A stretch of 64,000 nucleotides of DNA from Micromonospora chaiyaphumensis (GCF_900091435.1 NZ_FMCS01000013.1:62001-126000), one strand, 5' to 3'. Positions 26,779-36,524 are shown, counted from the first letter of the stretch. Numbers and translations: made by a program. The notes: generated by a model not told the origin, from the sequence alone.

Positions 26779-27762
26779 ATGTTCGACAAACGCTCCTACG
26801 ACCGCCGCCGTTTCCTGCGTGATGCCGCCGTCGGCACCGCCGCCGTGTCGACGGGTGGCCTGGTCGCCGGCGTGCCGGCCGCGCCGGCCCGGGCCGCCGC
26901 CGACCCCGTCCCCGCCGGCACCCGCCGCGGCGGCGCCGTCAGCTTCCGCTGGTGGGGCACGTCCGGCTGGCGGATCGACATCGGCGACCGCACGGTGCTG
27001 GTCGACCCGTACCTGAGCCGCTTCGACACCGGCCTGTTCCGGGGCGCGTTCGACGAGAACACCCCGCTGACGGTGCGGCCCACCGTGATCGACCCGCTGG
27101 TGGACCGGGCCGAGAACATCCTGGTCACGCACACCCACTGGGACCACTTCAACGACGTCCCCTACATCGCGGAGCGGACCGGCGCCCGGGTCGTCGGCAC
27201 CCTGACCGCGTACCACCTCGGGCTGGCCCAGGGGCTGCCGAGCGGGCAGCTCGCCCCGGTCAAGGGCGGCGAGGTGCTCGACTTCGGCGCGTACACGGTC
27301 GAGGTGATCAGCTCGCTGCACAGCCGCAACGGCGCCTGGTCGATGGCCTTCCCGGGGGTGCGGGTGAGCCGGCCGCCGAAGCCGGCGACGATCGCCGACC
27401 TGCCCGAGGGGGACACCCTGGCGTACCAGATCCGGGTCGACGGCGGGCCGTCGGTGTTCTTCATGGGGGCGAGCGACTTCGCCGAGCGCAACCTGGTCGG
27501 GCTGGCTCCCGACGTGGCGATGGTGGCCTCGGCCGCGACCACCGCCACGGCCGACTACGTGCCCCGGCTCATGGCCGCCCTCGATCACCCGAAGGTCGTG
27601 GTGCCGGTGCACTGGGACAACTTCGAGACCCCGCTGACGAACCCGCCGGCGGTGGCGCCGACCGACCGTAAGCGCCTCGACGACCTGATCGCCGCCGTGC
27701 GGAAGGCCTCGCCGCGCAGCCGCGTGCTGGTGCCGGAATACCACACGGCGTACCACTTCTGA
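26779..27762 (+). CDS. Tat-exported metallo-beta-lactamase-fold hydrolase
   Basis: 327 aa. A twin-arginine signal (DRRRFLRDAAVG, about residues 8-19) and Ala-rich cleavage region (to about 41) precede an MBL fold with THTHWDHF (HxHxDH, 118-123), a later ASDF in place of the usual Asp loop, and a late VHWDNF. The overall pattern is that of UlaG/Zn-dependent hydrolases, not classical beta-lactamases. GGGGAGG is 7 bases before the ATG. Substrate unknown. Confidence 0.88.
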   Translation: MFDKRSYDRRRFLRDAAVGTAAVSTGGLVAGVPAAPARAAADPVPAGTRRGGAVSFRWWGTSGWRIDIGDRTVLVDPYLSRFDTGLFRGAFDENTPLTVRPTVIDPLVDRAENILVTHTHWDHFNDVPYIAERTGARVVGTLTAYHLGLAQGLPSGQLAPVKGGEVLDFGAYTVEVISSLHSRNGAWSMAFPGVRVSRPPKPATIADLPEGDTLAYQIRVDGGPSVFFMGASDFAERNLVGLAPDVAMVASAATTATADYVPRLMAALDHPKVVVPVHWDNFETPLTNPPAVAPTDRKRLDDLIAAVRKASPRSRVLVPEYHTAYHF

Positions 27763-27772
27763 GCTCGCGCGC

Positions 27773-27808
27773 GCGGAGGGGCCGGGTCACGGGGGCCGGT
27801 CCCTCCGC
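27773..27808. terminator. Convergent hairpin
   Basis: A 13-base stem (GCGGAGGGGCCGG against CCGGTCCCTCCGC) with one mismatch, between converging genes. Confidence 0.65.
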
Positions 27809-28348
27809 TCAGCCGGCGGTCAGGTCGCGCAGGGCCAGCACCGACTTCCAGTTCCGGGTGGTCGCCACCACGCCCAGCTTCTTCTCCAGGTGGGCGTTGG
27901 TGAACTTCGTCCGCCCGTAGCCGCCGTCGGGGAAGTGCAGGTGGACCTCGCGGCCGTCGACCGCGAACTCCAGGTTCTCGCCGGCCGGCGCGGCCAGCTC
28001 CCGGACCCGGGCCGGGCTCGGCGCGGCAGCCAGGAAGGCCACCAGCACGCGGGTCGGGTCGTCCTGCTTGCCGGCGTACGGGCTGGCCGCCACGACCGCC
28101 GCGAGCTCGTCACCGCTGCGCACCAGCACGGGCACGCGCAGGTCCAGCTCGTCGGCGAGCTTGCGCGCGATGCCCTCGGCCAGGAGGTCGTCCTTCGTGG
28201 GCGGACTGCTGAAGACGACGTTGCCGCTCTGCAGGTAGGTCTTGACGTCCTCGTGCCCCAGGTCGCCGACGAGGCGGCGCAGGTCGGCCATGGCGAGCCG
28301 CGTGGTGCCGACGTTGACGCCCCGCAGCAGGGCGGCGTAGCGGGTCAT
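27809..28348 (-). CDS. DUF1697 family protein
   Basis: 179 aa. The N-terminal YAALLRGVNVG and YLQSGNVVF and the C-terminal NAHLEKKLGVVATTRNW are the signature of DUF1697, a widespread cytosolic family without an established activity. GAGGAGG precedes the ATG used here; an upstream in-frame start 8 codons earlier lacks one. Confidence 0.9.
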   Translation of the reverse strand: MTRYAALLRGVNVGTTRLAMADLRRLVGDLGHEDVKTYLQSGNVVFSSPPTKDDLLAEGIARKLADELDLRVPVLVRSGDELAAVVAASPYAGKQDDPTRVLVAFLAAAPSPARVRELAAPAGENLEFAVDGREVHLHFPDGGYGRTKFTNAHLEKKLGVVATTRNWKSVLALRDLTAG

Positions 28349-28687
28349 GGGGCCTCCTCGCGCCGGCGTCACTCGACCACCCAGCCTAGAACGGGCGCCG
28401 GCTCCGGACCCGAACGGTGGCCGGCTCCGGCCCGGTCGGTACGAGATGGACGGCCGGGCGGACGCCGGCCCCTCGGACGATCCGCCGGCCGGGGTTGCAC
28501 GTGCGGTCAGGTGACTCGCGGTCGTGACACATTTGTGACCTGGCTCGCCTCCCCGGCCACCGTCGCAAGTGGTTGCCTAAAGCAAATTCCCCTGGTCAGC
28601 CGCCGCCGCGGCGGCACGGCCGGGGGCATCTGCACACCCGACGGCGGTGGCCGGAGCTGATCACCGCCTCACGGCAGGAGGCACCAC
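28349..28687 (+). promoter_or_regulatory. 339-base intergenic region upstream of the metalloprotease
   Basis: No gene is supported here. It contains three GTGAC repeats (28511, 28524, 28535) spaced 11-13 bases, on one face of the helix or nearly so, followed by a relatively AT-rich stretch (28570-28590). These could be a binding array and promoter for the protease gene. Confidence 0.35.
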
Positions 28688-30817
28688 GTGCGAATGCGAC
28701 GACCGAGCCGGATCGCGGCCGCGGTGGCGGGCGTGACGGCGCTCGCCTTCACGGTCTCGGCCCCGGCCCAGGCCAACGACCACGAGAACCTTCCCGGTGA
28801 ACCGACCATCACGCTGCCGATCAACGACAGCGCGGCGGGCGGCACCTACAACCAGGACTTCACCCGGGTCTACGCCAACACCACGCCGGACGGCACCCCG
28901 GTCTACATCTACGTCCCGAAGGGCACCCCGCTCGACGGCAGCGCGCCGGCCGGCGTGGCCAGCCTCGACCCGCAGTTCGACCACAACCCGGGCGACGCGT
29001 TCACCCCCTGCGCCACCGCCACGGCGGCGCAGTTCGCCCTCACCCAGGCGCAGATCGACTACGTCGGCGACAAGCTCGCCGACCAGATCGTCGCCGTGGA
29101 CGAGGAGCACTTCGGGCCGATGGACGCGGCCGACCCGGACGAGCCGGCCAGCGACTCGCTGGTCATGGTGCTCTACAACATCCAGGACGACGCCTACTAC
29201 GACTGCGCCCAGACGTCGTACACGGCCGGCTACTTCGCGCCGGACTTCATCGACAGCAACGGCATGAACGTCATCGTCGTGGACGCCCTCGACTGGGCGA
29301 ACCGGGTCGGCCCGAACGACTCGCCGTGGCGCGACGCCAACCCGGCCAACGACCGCCCCGAGCTGTACGAGGGCACGGTCGCGCACGAGCTGCAGCACCT
29401 CCTGCACAACTACAGCGACCCGGGCGAGCTGTCCTGGGTCGACGAGGGCCTGGCCGACTTCGCCATCTTCCTCAACGGCCTGGACGCCGGGGGCTCGCAC
29501 CTGACCAACCACCAGGTCCTGTACGAGGAGACGTCGCTGACCCGGTGGGGCGGCACCCTCGCCAACTACGGTGCCTCGTTCACCTACTTCCAGTACCTGT
29601 GGGAGCAGGCCGGAGGCAACGGCGACGGCACCTGGACGCCGGACAAGCAGTACGACGGCAAGGCCGGTGACCTGCTCATCAAGACGATCTTCGAGGAGCA
29701 GGCGGACGGCATGACCGGCGTGCAGAACGCCATCGACGACTTCAACGCGGCGACCGGCGCCCACCTGCGCAGCGCGGCCGACCTGTTCCGCGACTGGTCG
29801 GTGGCGGTCTACCTGGACGACGAGGGCTCGCCGATCTACGACATCAAGGCGTTCAACTTCGGCGACCCCGCCGACACCTCCTGGACCATGGACATCGCCG
29901 ACGACGTCTTCTGGGCGGGCCGGGGCAGCTACCACGGCTCCACCCCGGAGGCCAAGTGGGCGCGGCTGAAGAACCGCCCCGACACCACCGCCGTGCCGTT
30001 CGGCATGTCGGTCGAGCGGTTCCGCAACCCCGGCCCGACGGTGTCGCTGGCCTTCGACGGCGACGACGAGACGGCGGTCCCGCCGCACACCGGCGCCACC
30101 CACTGGTACGCCGGGTACGAGAGCCAGAACGACAACATCCTCGACGTCACCACCTCCGGCGCGGTCACCTCGCTCGACTTCTGGAGCTGGTACTTCATCG
30201 AGGAGGGCTGGGACTACGGCTTCGTCGAGGCCCTGGTCAACGGCAGCTGGGTCACGGTGCCGGTGCGCACCGACGCCGGGCAGGTGGTCACCACCAACGA
30301 CGACCCGCACGGCAACAACGAGGAGGGCAACGGCCTGACCGGCACCTCCGGCGGCGAGTACTTCGTCGACGACCCGGTCTACCAGCACCTCACCGCCGAC
30401 CTGCCGGCCGGCACCACGGACGTGCGCTTCCGGTACTCCACCGACGCCGCGTACATGGACACCGGCTGGTTCGTGGACGACGTGAAGGTCAATGGCGCCG
30501 ACGCGAGCCTCACCTCGGCGGCGGGCAACTGGTTCGCCACCAACGGCGTCCAGGACAACAACTGGACGGTCCAGGTGGTCAGCCACTGCGACCTCACCCC
30601 GGGCGTCACCTCGCCGGGTGAGACCACCGACGGCGCGGGCAACTGGGTCTACCGGTCCACCGGCGACCAGTTCACCGCCGGCGGCCTGCGGACGAAGTGC
30701 GCCAACGGCAACCAGGACGACTTCGCCGTCCTGATCTCCAACCTGCCGACCGGTGACCTCACCTACCTGGACGCGGACTACAGCTTCCGGGTGAACAACA
30801 CGGGCAACGGCAAGTAG
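28688..30817 (+). CDS. Secreted HExxH zinc metalloprotease
   Basis: 709 aa. A signal peptide (about residues 1-29, after APAQA) and a pro-region lead to the zinc site AHELQHLLH (HELQH 233-237) with the third ligand probably in WVDEGLADF (E253), the layout of gluzincin-type hyicolysin/M30 or related proteases. The C-terminal half (about 440-640) resembles the beta-rich modules of immune inhibitor A (FDGDDE, WFVDDV). The GTG start has GGAGG 6 bases upstream. Likely an extracellular protein-degrading enzyme. Confidence 0.88.
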   Translation: MRMRRPSRIAAAVAGVTALAFTVSAPAQANDHENLPGEPTITLPINDSAAGGTYNQDFTRVYANTTPDGTPVYIYVPKGTPLDGSAPAGVASLDPQFDHNPGDAFTPCATATAAQFALTQAQIDYVGDKLADQIVAVDEEHFGPMDAADPDEPASDSLVMVLYNIQDDAYYDCAQTSYTAGYFAPDFIDSNGMNVIVVDALDWANRVGPNDSPWRDANPANDRPELYEGTVAHELQHLLHNYSDPGELSWVDEGLADFAIFLNGLDAGGSHLTNHQVLYEETSLTRWGGTLANYGASFTYFQYLWEQAGGNGDGTWTPDKQYDGKAGDLLIKTIFEEQADGMTGVQNAIDDFNAATGAHLRSAADLFRDWSVAVYLDDEGSPIYDIKAFNFGDPADTSWTMDIADDVFWAGRGSYHGSTPEAKWARLKNRPDTTAVPFGMSVERFRNPGPTVSLAFDGDDETAVPPHTGATHWYAGYESQNDNILDVTTSGAVTSLDFWSWYFIEEGWDYGFVEALVNGSWVTVPVRTDAGQVVTTNDDPHGNNEEGNGLTGTSGGEYFVDDPVYQHLTADLPAGTTDVRFRYSTDAAYMDTGWFVDDVKVNGADASLTSAAGNWFATNGVQDNNWTVQVVSHCDLTPGVTSPGETTDGAGNWVYRSTGDQFTAGGLRTKCANGNQDDFAVLISNLPTGDLTYLDADYSFRVNNTGNGK

Positions 30818-30831
30818 CTCGCCCACCCCGT

Positions 30832-30864
30832 TCGGGCCCGCGCCGCACCTCGGCGCGGGCCCGA
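30832..30864. terminator. Strong convergent hairpin
   Basis: A perfect 14-bp stem (TCGGGCCCGCGCCG and complement) with loop CACCT, between the protease gene and a convergent lipoprotein gene. Confidence 0.8.
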
Positions 30865-30901
30865 CGCCGTCCGGAGGGGCAGGCGGGCAGCGGTACCGCG
30901 G

Positions 30902-31399
30902 TCAGGAGTCCCGGTAGACCGGCAGGCCGAGGCTGCCGCGTACCTTGTCGGCCTGCGCACCGCCGTCGTGGGCGGCCGCGGCCCGGATCTCCCGCATCAG
31001 CGCCGCGGCGCTCCCGGCCCCGGCGGCGAGCTTCCAGTGCCGCAGGGCCACGTCGTTCTCCTTGAGCAGCGCGGCGAGGGGAGCCCGCGTCGCGGCCGGC
31101 CAGTCGGTGGCGCGGAGCTGCTCGGCGTGCGCGGCGCTGGTGGTGGCGACCGTGCCGGCCAACTTCCGGACCGTCTGCCACGGCCGGCGCGCCGCCAGCG
31201 CCTCCTCCAGTTCCTCCAGCGCGGTGTTGTACGGCGCCACGATGGCCAGGTAGCGGCCCTTCGCCTCCTTCACGGTCAGCGGGGCGGGCGCGGTCGGCGA
31301 CGGGGCCTCCCAGGCCGGCAGGACAGTCGTCCCGGTGTCGCCGCCGCCGCAGCCGGCGAGCAGCAGCACCAGGACCAGGGCGGCGGGCCAGCGGCGCAC
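30902..31399 (-). CDS. Lipoprotein, function unknown
   Basis: 165 aa with a lipobox (LLLAGC, Cys at about residue 17), so predicted to be lipid-anchored outside the membrane. The mature part is helical (about 45-150) with a repeated A/L heptad character, like helical-bundle domains. No activity can be assigned. GTG start with GGGAG 7 bases upstream. Confidence 0.82.
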   Translation of the reverse strand: MRRWPAALVLVLLLAGCGGGDTGTTVLPAWEAPSPTAPAPLTVKEAKGRYLAIVAPYNTALEELEEALAARRPWQTVRKLAGTVATTSAAHAEQLRATDWPAATRAPLAALLKENDVALRHWKLAAGAGSAAALMREIRAAAAHDGGAQADKVRGSLGLPVYRDS

Positions 31400-31477
31400 G
31401 GGAGGTCTCCCATCCGGTGGGGCAGCAGCGGGTCCCCGAGTCTAGGGGTGCCCCCGGGCGACCGTGCCGGCCGCCGA

Positions 31478-32041
31478 CTATTCGGCGACCGGGAGCACGA
31501 CCTCGTTACGGCGTAGGAACCAGGGCCGCCACGGGGGGTCGAAGCGCGCGTACCGGACGGCTCCGGTCGGGCGCAGCCCGGCGGCGGTGACCGCGCGGCC
31601 GAGCGCCGTGGCCCGGCGCTCGAACGTCCGCGCGGTCCACCGCCCGGAGAACCGCATCGCGGCCGCGAGCTGCGCGGGGATCTCCCGGGTGGTGACCAGC
31701 GGGTCCGTCGGCTCGGGCAGCGTGGCCGGGGTGAAGCCTGCCGGCATGACGAACCGCACGAGCCAGCTTCCCGGCCGGTCGCCCTCCTCCTGCAGTACGG
31801 GGGCCGTCATGGCGATCCGCTCCGAGCCGGCGAGCTGCGGCGTCGCCGGCGCGGCCACCGGGACCGCCCGGCGCGACCGGTTCGCCCCGGAGAGATACCG
31901 GGCCAGCGGCCGGAACGCCGCGCTGCCGGCGGACTCGAACGACCCCTCGGCGCGGACCTCGGCGACCAGGTGCGCGGGGTAGCGGCGCAGCTCGAAACCC
32001 GGGTGACGGGCCACCACCCGGTACGGCTGCCGCTCGGTCAT
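31478..32041 (-). CDS. SOUL-family haem-binding-like protein
   Basis: 187 aa matching the SOUL/HEBP family: ELRRYPAHLVAEV near the start, IAMTAPVLQ in the middle (the conserved MTAPV) and FTPATLPEPTDPLV. Family members bind haem or tetrapyrroles, usually in the cytosol. GGGGAGG precedes the ATG. Confidence 0.88.
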   Translation of the reverse strand: MTERQPYRVVARHPGFELRRYPAHLVAEVRAEGSFESAGSAAFRPLARYLSGANRSRRAVPVAAPATPQLAGSERIAMTAPVLQEEGDRPGSWLVRFVMPAGFTPATLPEPTDPLVTTREIPAQLAAAMRFSGRWTARTFERRATALGRAVTAAGLRPTGAVRYARFDPPWRPWFLRRNEVVLPVAE

Positions 32042-32080
32042 CGCGCGCCCTCCCCGCACTCGGTGGTCCCACCGCCGACG

Positions 32081-32800
32081 CTACCGCCGCGCGCCGTCCC
32101 GGTCCGGCGGACCGGGGACCAGCCGCCAGTACTGCCGCTTCCCCTCGTCCCGGACCACCACCCCGAGCCGGGCCAGCTCACCGCGCAGCTCGACCGCCTC
32201 GCCGCCCCGGTCGGCGTCGACGGCCCGCTGCCGCGCCCGCAGCAGCGCGTCCGCCCCGGCCGGCAGCCCCGGCAGGCCCTCGACCCACCGCCGGTACGCC
32301 GCCTCGTACGGGTCCCGGTCGACCCACGGCCAGCCCTGCCCGGTGAACGCGGCCCGCAGCCGTTCCGCGCCGAGGTCCGAGCGCTCCCGGGCCAGCTCAC
32401 CGCCGGCGGCGTCCAGCAGCACCAGCGCCTTCCCGTCGCGGAAGACCCCGGCGACCTCCGCCCGGGCGACGTCGCGGCCGTGACCGTCCCGGTGCAGCCG
32501 GACCGAGGTGCGCCCCACCGTCACGGTCAGCCGTTCCCGGGTGCCCAGGAACGCGAGCACCAGACCGGCCAGGGCCACCACGGCCGCGCCCACCGGGAAC
32601 GACCGCTCCGCCGGCCACCGGTCCAGCAGCGCGAACCAGCCCTGGAAGGGGAACCAGGGCAGGTCGGCCACCCAGCCGGACATGGCGGTCAGCCCCGCGC
32701 CCAGCCCCGCCCCGAGCAGCGGGAACCCCGCCCACATGACCACCAGCTCGCCGGCCCCGCCGCTGACCACGACGGCCTCGCCGGGCCCCCGCGCCGCCAC
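32081..32800 (-). CDS. YqeB-like membrane protein
   Basis: 239 aa with two N-terminal transmembrane segments (about residues 20-45 and 68-92), then a PH-like beta domain (LTVTVGRTSVRLHRDG...GVFRDGKALVLLDAAG) and a helical tail ending WRLVPGP. This is the YqeB arrangement; function unknown. Its GTG lies 2 bases after the stop of the upstream permease gene, so it is the third cistron of the ABC operon. Immunity or regulatory roles are conceivable. Confidence 0.8.
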   Translation of the reverse strand: MAARGPGEAVVVSGGAGELVVMWAGFPLLGAGLGAGLTAMSGWVADLPWFPFQGWFALLDRWPAERSFPVGAAVVALAGLVLAFLGTRERLTVTVGRTSVRLHRDGHGRDVARAEVAGVFRDGKALVLLDAAGGELARERSDLGAERLRAAFTGQGWPWVDRDPYEAAYRRWVEGLPGLPAGADALLRARQRAVDADRGGEAVELRGELARLGVVVRDEGKRQYWRLVPGPPDRDGARR

Positions 32801-32802
32801 GG

Positions 32803-33585
32803 TCAGGACACCTCCCGCCGCAGGGTACGGACCAGCCCGGCGACGAGCGGGACGAGCAGCCAGACGGCCAGCGACACCCCGAGCCGGCCCCACTGCCCGG
32901 CGGTCATGTCCGGGCCGAGCAGGGGTTCCATGGTGACCGAGGTGTCCAGCCACCGTGCCGGCTCGCGCAGCGCCCGGATCATCGCGGCGAGGACGCTCCA
33001 CACGGTCGGCAGCAGCAGGTAGGTGACGATCGCCAGCGGGGTGTTCAGCAGCAGCAGGCCGAAGCCCGCCCCCATCAGCACGTTCACCACCTGGAACACC
33101 GCCGCGTACGGCAGCAGGTGCCAGTCGAAGGTCCAGGTGCCCGCGCCACCGGTGGCCCCGGCGGCCAGCGTGCCGGCGGCCGCGACGGCCAGGCTGACCA
33201 GCACCGAGGCCAGCGCCGCGAGCACCACCGCGGCGAGCTTCGCGGTGACCACCCGCTCCCGGCGGGGCACCAGCGCGAAGGTGGTCAGCGCGGTGCGCTG
33301 CGACCACTCCCCGGTGATGGAGAGGATGCCGAGCACCGGCAGCAGCAACCCCACCGGGAACAGCGACGGGGTGAAGAAGGCGGTGAACGTCTGCGCCGCG
33401 TCCTGCAGCACGAAGACCTGCACCGTCACGATGACGGCCGCGACCAGCCCGATGGTGATCAGCAGCCAGCGGCCGGCCCGCGTGTCGGCGAGCTTGCGCA
33501 GCTCCACCCCGGTCAGCCGGGCCAGCGAGGGGCCGGTCGCCGCCGGGCGGCTCAGCGTGGGGGCGGGGGCGGTGACGGCGGTCAT
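32803..33585 (-). CDS. ABC-2 transporter permease
   Basis: 260 aa, six predicted membrane spans (for example WLLITIGLVAAVIVTVQVFV, LFPVGLLLPVLGIL, LAAVVLAALASVLVSLAVA, LGVSLAVWLLVPLVAG), with ITGEWSQRTALTTFALVPRR, a motif common in this permease family. It pairs with the ATPase gene it overlaps (ATGA). Probably exports a drug or peptide under control of the adjacent two-component system. Confidence 0.9.
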   Translation of the reverse strand: MTAVTAPAPTLSRPAATGPSLARLTGVELRKLADTRAGRWLLITIGLVAAVIVTVQVFVLQDAAQTFTAFFTPSLFPVGLLLPVLGILSITGEWSQRTALTTFALVPRRERVVTAKLAAVVLAALASVLVSLAVAAAGTLAAGATGGAGTWTFDWHLLPYAAVFQVVNVLMGAGFGLLLLNTPLAIVTYLLLPTVWSVLAAMIRALREPARWLDTSVTMEPLLGPDMTAGQWGRLGVSLAVWLLVPLVAGLVRTLRREVS

Positions 33586-34481
33586 CGGACGGCCTCCTTC
33601 GTGGACGCGCCGGCGGTGAGGGTGAGGAAGAGCTGTTCGAGGCCGCCGCTGCCGGCCGGGCGCAGCTCGGTGAGGACCAGCCCGGCGTCGGCCGCGGCCT
33701 GGCCGACCGCCTCCGGTTCGGCCCGGACCACGTAGCCGCCGTCGGTGCCGGCGCTCGCCGGCAGGCCGGCCCGGTCCAGCGTGAGCCGCAGGGTGTGCTG
33801 GTCCCGGGCGCGGACCAGGGTCCCGGCACCGGCCAGCAGCTCGTCCTTGCCGCCCTGGGCGACCACCCGGCCGCCGCCGATCACCACGAGCCGGTCGGCC
33901 ACCGCCTCCACCTCGCGCAGCAGGTGCGAGGAGAGCAGCACCGTGCCGCCCCGGTCGGCGAAGCCGCGCAGCACGCCGCGCATCCAGAAGATGCCCTCCG
34001 GGTCGAGGCCGTTGGCCGGCTCGTCCAGGATCAGCACCCGCGGGTCACCCAGCAGCGCCAGCGCCAGGCCGAGCCGCTGCCGCATGCCCAGGGAGTACGC
34101 GCCGACCCGCCGCCGCGCCGCCGTCTCGTTCAGCCCGACCAGGTCGAGCTTCGCGGCGACCTGCCCGCGCGCCACGCCCATGGTCCGGGCGGCCAGCGTC
34201 AGCGCCTCCCGACCGGTCCGGCCCGCGTGCTGCGCGGAGGCGTCGAGCAGGACGCCGATCTCCCGCCCCGGGTTGGGCAGCTCCCGGTAGGGCCGCCCGG
34301 CGACCGTGGCCCCACCCGCGGTGGGCGCCGTCATCCCGCAGATCATCCGCATGGTGGTGGACTTGCCGGCGCCGTTCGGGCCGAGGAACCCGGTCACCGT
34401 GCCCGGTTCGCAGCGGAACGAGACATCCTCGACGGCGGTGTGCGGGCCGTACCGCTTGGTGAGGTGGTCGACTTCGATCAT
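33582..34481 (-). CDS. ABC transporter ATPase
   Basis: 299 aa. Walker A GPNGAGKST (about residues 34-42), signature YSLGMRQRL, Walker B VLILDEPANGLD, and a switch region SSHLLREVE are intact. First gene of a three-gene operon. CAGGCT lies 7 bases before the ATG and there is no Shine-Dalgarno. It is divergent from a histidine kinase gene, the usual layout for a TCS-controlled exporter. Confidence 0.92.
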   Translation of the reverse strand: MIEVDHLTKRYGPHTAVEDVSFRCEPGTVTGFLGPNGAGKSTTMRMICGMTAPTAGGATVAGRPYRELPNPGREIGVLLDASAQHAGRTGREALTLAARTMGVARGQVAAKLDLVGLNETAARRRVGAYSLGMRQRLGLALALLGDPRVLILDEPANGLDPEGIFWMRGVLRGFADRGGTVLLSSHLLREVEAVADRLVVIGGGRVVAQGGKDELLAGAGTLVRARDQHTLRLTLDRAGLPASAGTDGGYVVRAEPEAVGQAAADAGLVLTELRPAGSGGLEQLFLTLTAGASTKEAVR

Positions 34482-34602
34482 GCCGTCGAGCCTGCCGGGG
34501 CCACCCGGTCGCCCGCTGCGGCCGGCGGTCGGGAGCTGCCGATACCTCGGTCTACCGGCAGGCGTCGACTTTGGTAGCTGGTCGGGCCCGGAACGGGCTT
34601 CC

Positions 34603-34608
34603 TAGCAT
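34603..34608 (+). promoter_or_regulatory. -10 box of leaderless promoter (TAGCAT)
   Basis: TAGCAT ends 6 bases before the kinase ATG; no ribosome binding site is present. Confidence 0.55.
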
Positions 34609-34614
34609 GGGTGG

Positions 34615-35850
34615 ATGAGCAGCGCCGTCGTACCCGATCACCCCTGGCTGCTGCCGGGCTCCCTGGTGCCCGCCGCCCGGGTCCGGCGCACGCCCCGGGA
34701 CTGGCTCGTCGACAGCCTGGCCTTCCTGTTCTCGGTGGCCTGGGTGCTGCTCGCCTACGGCGACTCGCTGCAGCCGAAGCCGGAGTTCGCGGTGAACCTC
34801 GGGCCGGCCTGGCTCAACCACCTGGACCTGGCCGTCGGGTTGCTGGCCAGCGCCGCGCTCTGGCTGCGCCGGCGCTGGCCGGTCGGGCTGGCCGTGGCCG
34901 CCGCGCCGCTGGCCCTCTTCTCCGTCACCTCCGGCATCGCCCTGTTGATCATCCTGTTCACGGTCGTGGTGCACCGGCGGCTGACGGTGGCCCTGGCGCT
35001 GGTCGGCTGGCACCTCGTGACGACCCCGCTCTACCTGGCCGTCCGCCCCGACCCGGTGCTGCCGTTCTGGGCCGCCGTGGCCTGGACCCTGCTCTTCATC
35101 GGCGGCACGGTGGCCTGGGCGCTGTTCGTCCGGGCCCGCCGCCAGCTCGTGCTGTCGCTGCGCGACCGGGCCGAGCGGGCCGAGGCCGAGCAGCAGCTCC
35201 GGCTGGACCAGGCCCGCCAGCTCGAACGCACCCGGATCGCCCGCGAGATGCACGACGTGCTCGCCCACCGGATCTCCCTGCTCAGCCTGCACGCCGGCGC
35301 CCTGGAGTTCCGTCCGGACGCGCCGCCGGCGGAGGTCGCCCGGGCGGCCGGGGTGATCCGGGCCAGCGCGCACGCCGCGCTGCAGGACCTGCGCGAGGTG
35401 ATCGGCGTGCTCCGCGCCGAGCCGGCCGCCGGGGCCACCCCGGAACGCCCGCAACCCACCCTCGGCGACGTGCCCGCCCTGGTCGCCGAGTCCCGGGCCG
35501 CCGGCGTACGGGTCGGCGTGGTGGACGAGGTCGCCGACCCGGCGGCGGTGCCGGCGGCGGTCGGGCGCAGCGCGTACCGGATCGTGCAGGAGGGGCTCAC
35601 CAACGCCCGCAAGCACGCGCCCGGCGCGCTGGTGACCGTCCGGCTGGCCGGCGGTCCCGGCGACGGCCTGGCCGTGGAGATCCGCAACCCGTGGCCGGTC
35701 GGCGAGGCCGGCTCGCCGATCCCGGGCACCGGGACCGGGCTGGTGGGGGTCGCGGAGCGCGTCACCCTGGCCGGCGGGCGGCTCGACCACGGGCGGGACG
35801 CCGACGGCGACTTCCGGCTCGTCGCCTGGCTGCCCTGGGCGCCCGCGTGA
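34615..35850 (+). CDS. DesK/NarX-type sensor histidine kinase
   Basis: 411 aa. Four to five transmembrane segments (about residues 32-48, 70-88, 90-118, 122-142, 150-172) with little extracellular sequence imply sensing within the membrane. HisKA_3 phosphoacceptor EMHDVLAHRISLL (H213) and an HATPase domain (QEGLTNARKHAPG, GTGLVGVAERV) follow. It overlaps its response regulator gene by GTGA. It probably controls the divergent ABC exporter. Confidence 0.93.
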   Translation: MSSAVVPDHPWLLPGSLVPAARVRRTPRDWLVDSLAFLFSVAWVLLAYGDSLQPKPEFAVNLGPAWLNHLDLAVGLLASAALWLRRRWPVGLAVAAAPLALFSVTSGIALLIILFTVVVHRRLTVALALVGWHLVTTPLYLAVRPDPVLPFWAAVAWTLLFIGGTVAWALFVRARRQLVLSLRDRAERAEAEQQLRLDQARQLERTRIAREMHDVLAHRISLLSLHAGALEFRPDAPPAEVARAAGVIRASAHAALQDLREVIGVLRAEPAAGATPERPQPTLGDVPALVAESRAAGVRVGVVDEVADPAAVPAAVGRSAYRIVQEGLTNARKHAPGALVTVRLAGGPGDGLAVEIRNPWPVGEAGSPIPGTGTGLVGVAERVTLAGGRLDHGRDADGDFRLVAWLPWAPA

Positions 35851-36524
35851 CCGCCGGGCCGCCCGTCCGGGTGCTGATCGTCGACGACGACCCGCTGGTC
35901 CGGGCCGCGCTGTCGATGATCCTCGGCGGGGCGCCGGACGTCCGGGTGGTCGGCGAGGCCACCGACGGCGCGGAGGTGCCCGCCGCGGTCACCGCGTACG
36001 CCCCGGACGTGGTGCTCATGGACATCCGGATGCCGCGGGTCGACGGGCTGGCCGCCACCGAGGCGCTGCGGGCCGCGCCGGACCCGCCCGAGGTGCTGGT
36101 GCTGACCACCTTCGACGCCGACGAGCAGGTGCTGCGGGCGCTGCGGGCCGGGGCGAGCGGCTTCCTGCTCAAGGACACCCCGCCCGCCGAGATCGTGGCG
36201 GCGGTGCGCCGGGTCGCGGCCGGCGAGGCGACCCTGTCCCCGGCGGTGACCCGCAAGCTCATCGCGCACGTGACCGCGCCGGCGCCGGCCCGGGAACCGG
36301 ACACGAGGCGGGCGCGGGCGCTGCGGCTGCTCGACGACCTGACCGGGCGGGAGCGGGAGGTCGCCGTCGCGCTGGGGCGGGGCCGGAGCAACGCGGAGAT
36401 CTCCGCGGAGCTGTTCATGAGCGTGGCGACCGTGAAGGCGTACGTCTCGCGCCTGCTCACGAAGCTCGACCTGAACAACCGCGTGCAGGTGGCGCTGCTC
36501 GTCCAGGACGCCGGGTTGGTCTGA
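35847..36524 (+). CDS. NarL/LuxR-type response regulator
   Basis: 225 aa. The receiver domain has the acidic pocket VDDD (about residues 12-15), phosphoacceptor D59 in VLMDIRMP and K in FLLKDTP. The C-terminal LuxR helix-turn-helix contains LTGREREVAVALGRG and SVATVKAYVSRLLTKL. The GTG start overlaps the kinase stop (GTGA), so the pair is translationally coupled. Confidence 0.94.
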   Translation: MTAGPPVRVLIVDDDPLVRAALSMILGGAPDVRVVGEATDGAEVPAAVTAYAPDVVLMDIRMPRVDGLAATEALRAAPDPPEVLVLTTFDADEQVLRALRAGASGFLLKDTPPAEIVAAVRRVAAGEATLSPAVTRKLIAHVTAPAPAREPDTRRARALRLLDDLTGREREVAVALGRGRSNAEISAELFMSVATVKAYVSRLLTKLDLNNRVQVALLVQDAGLV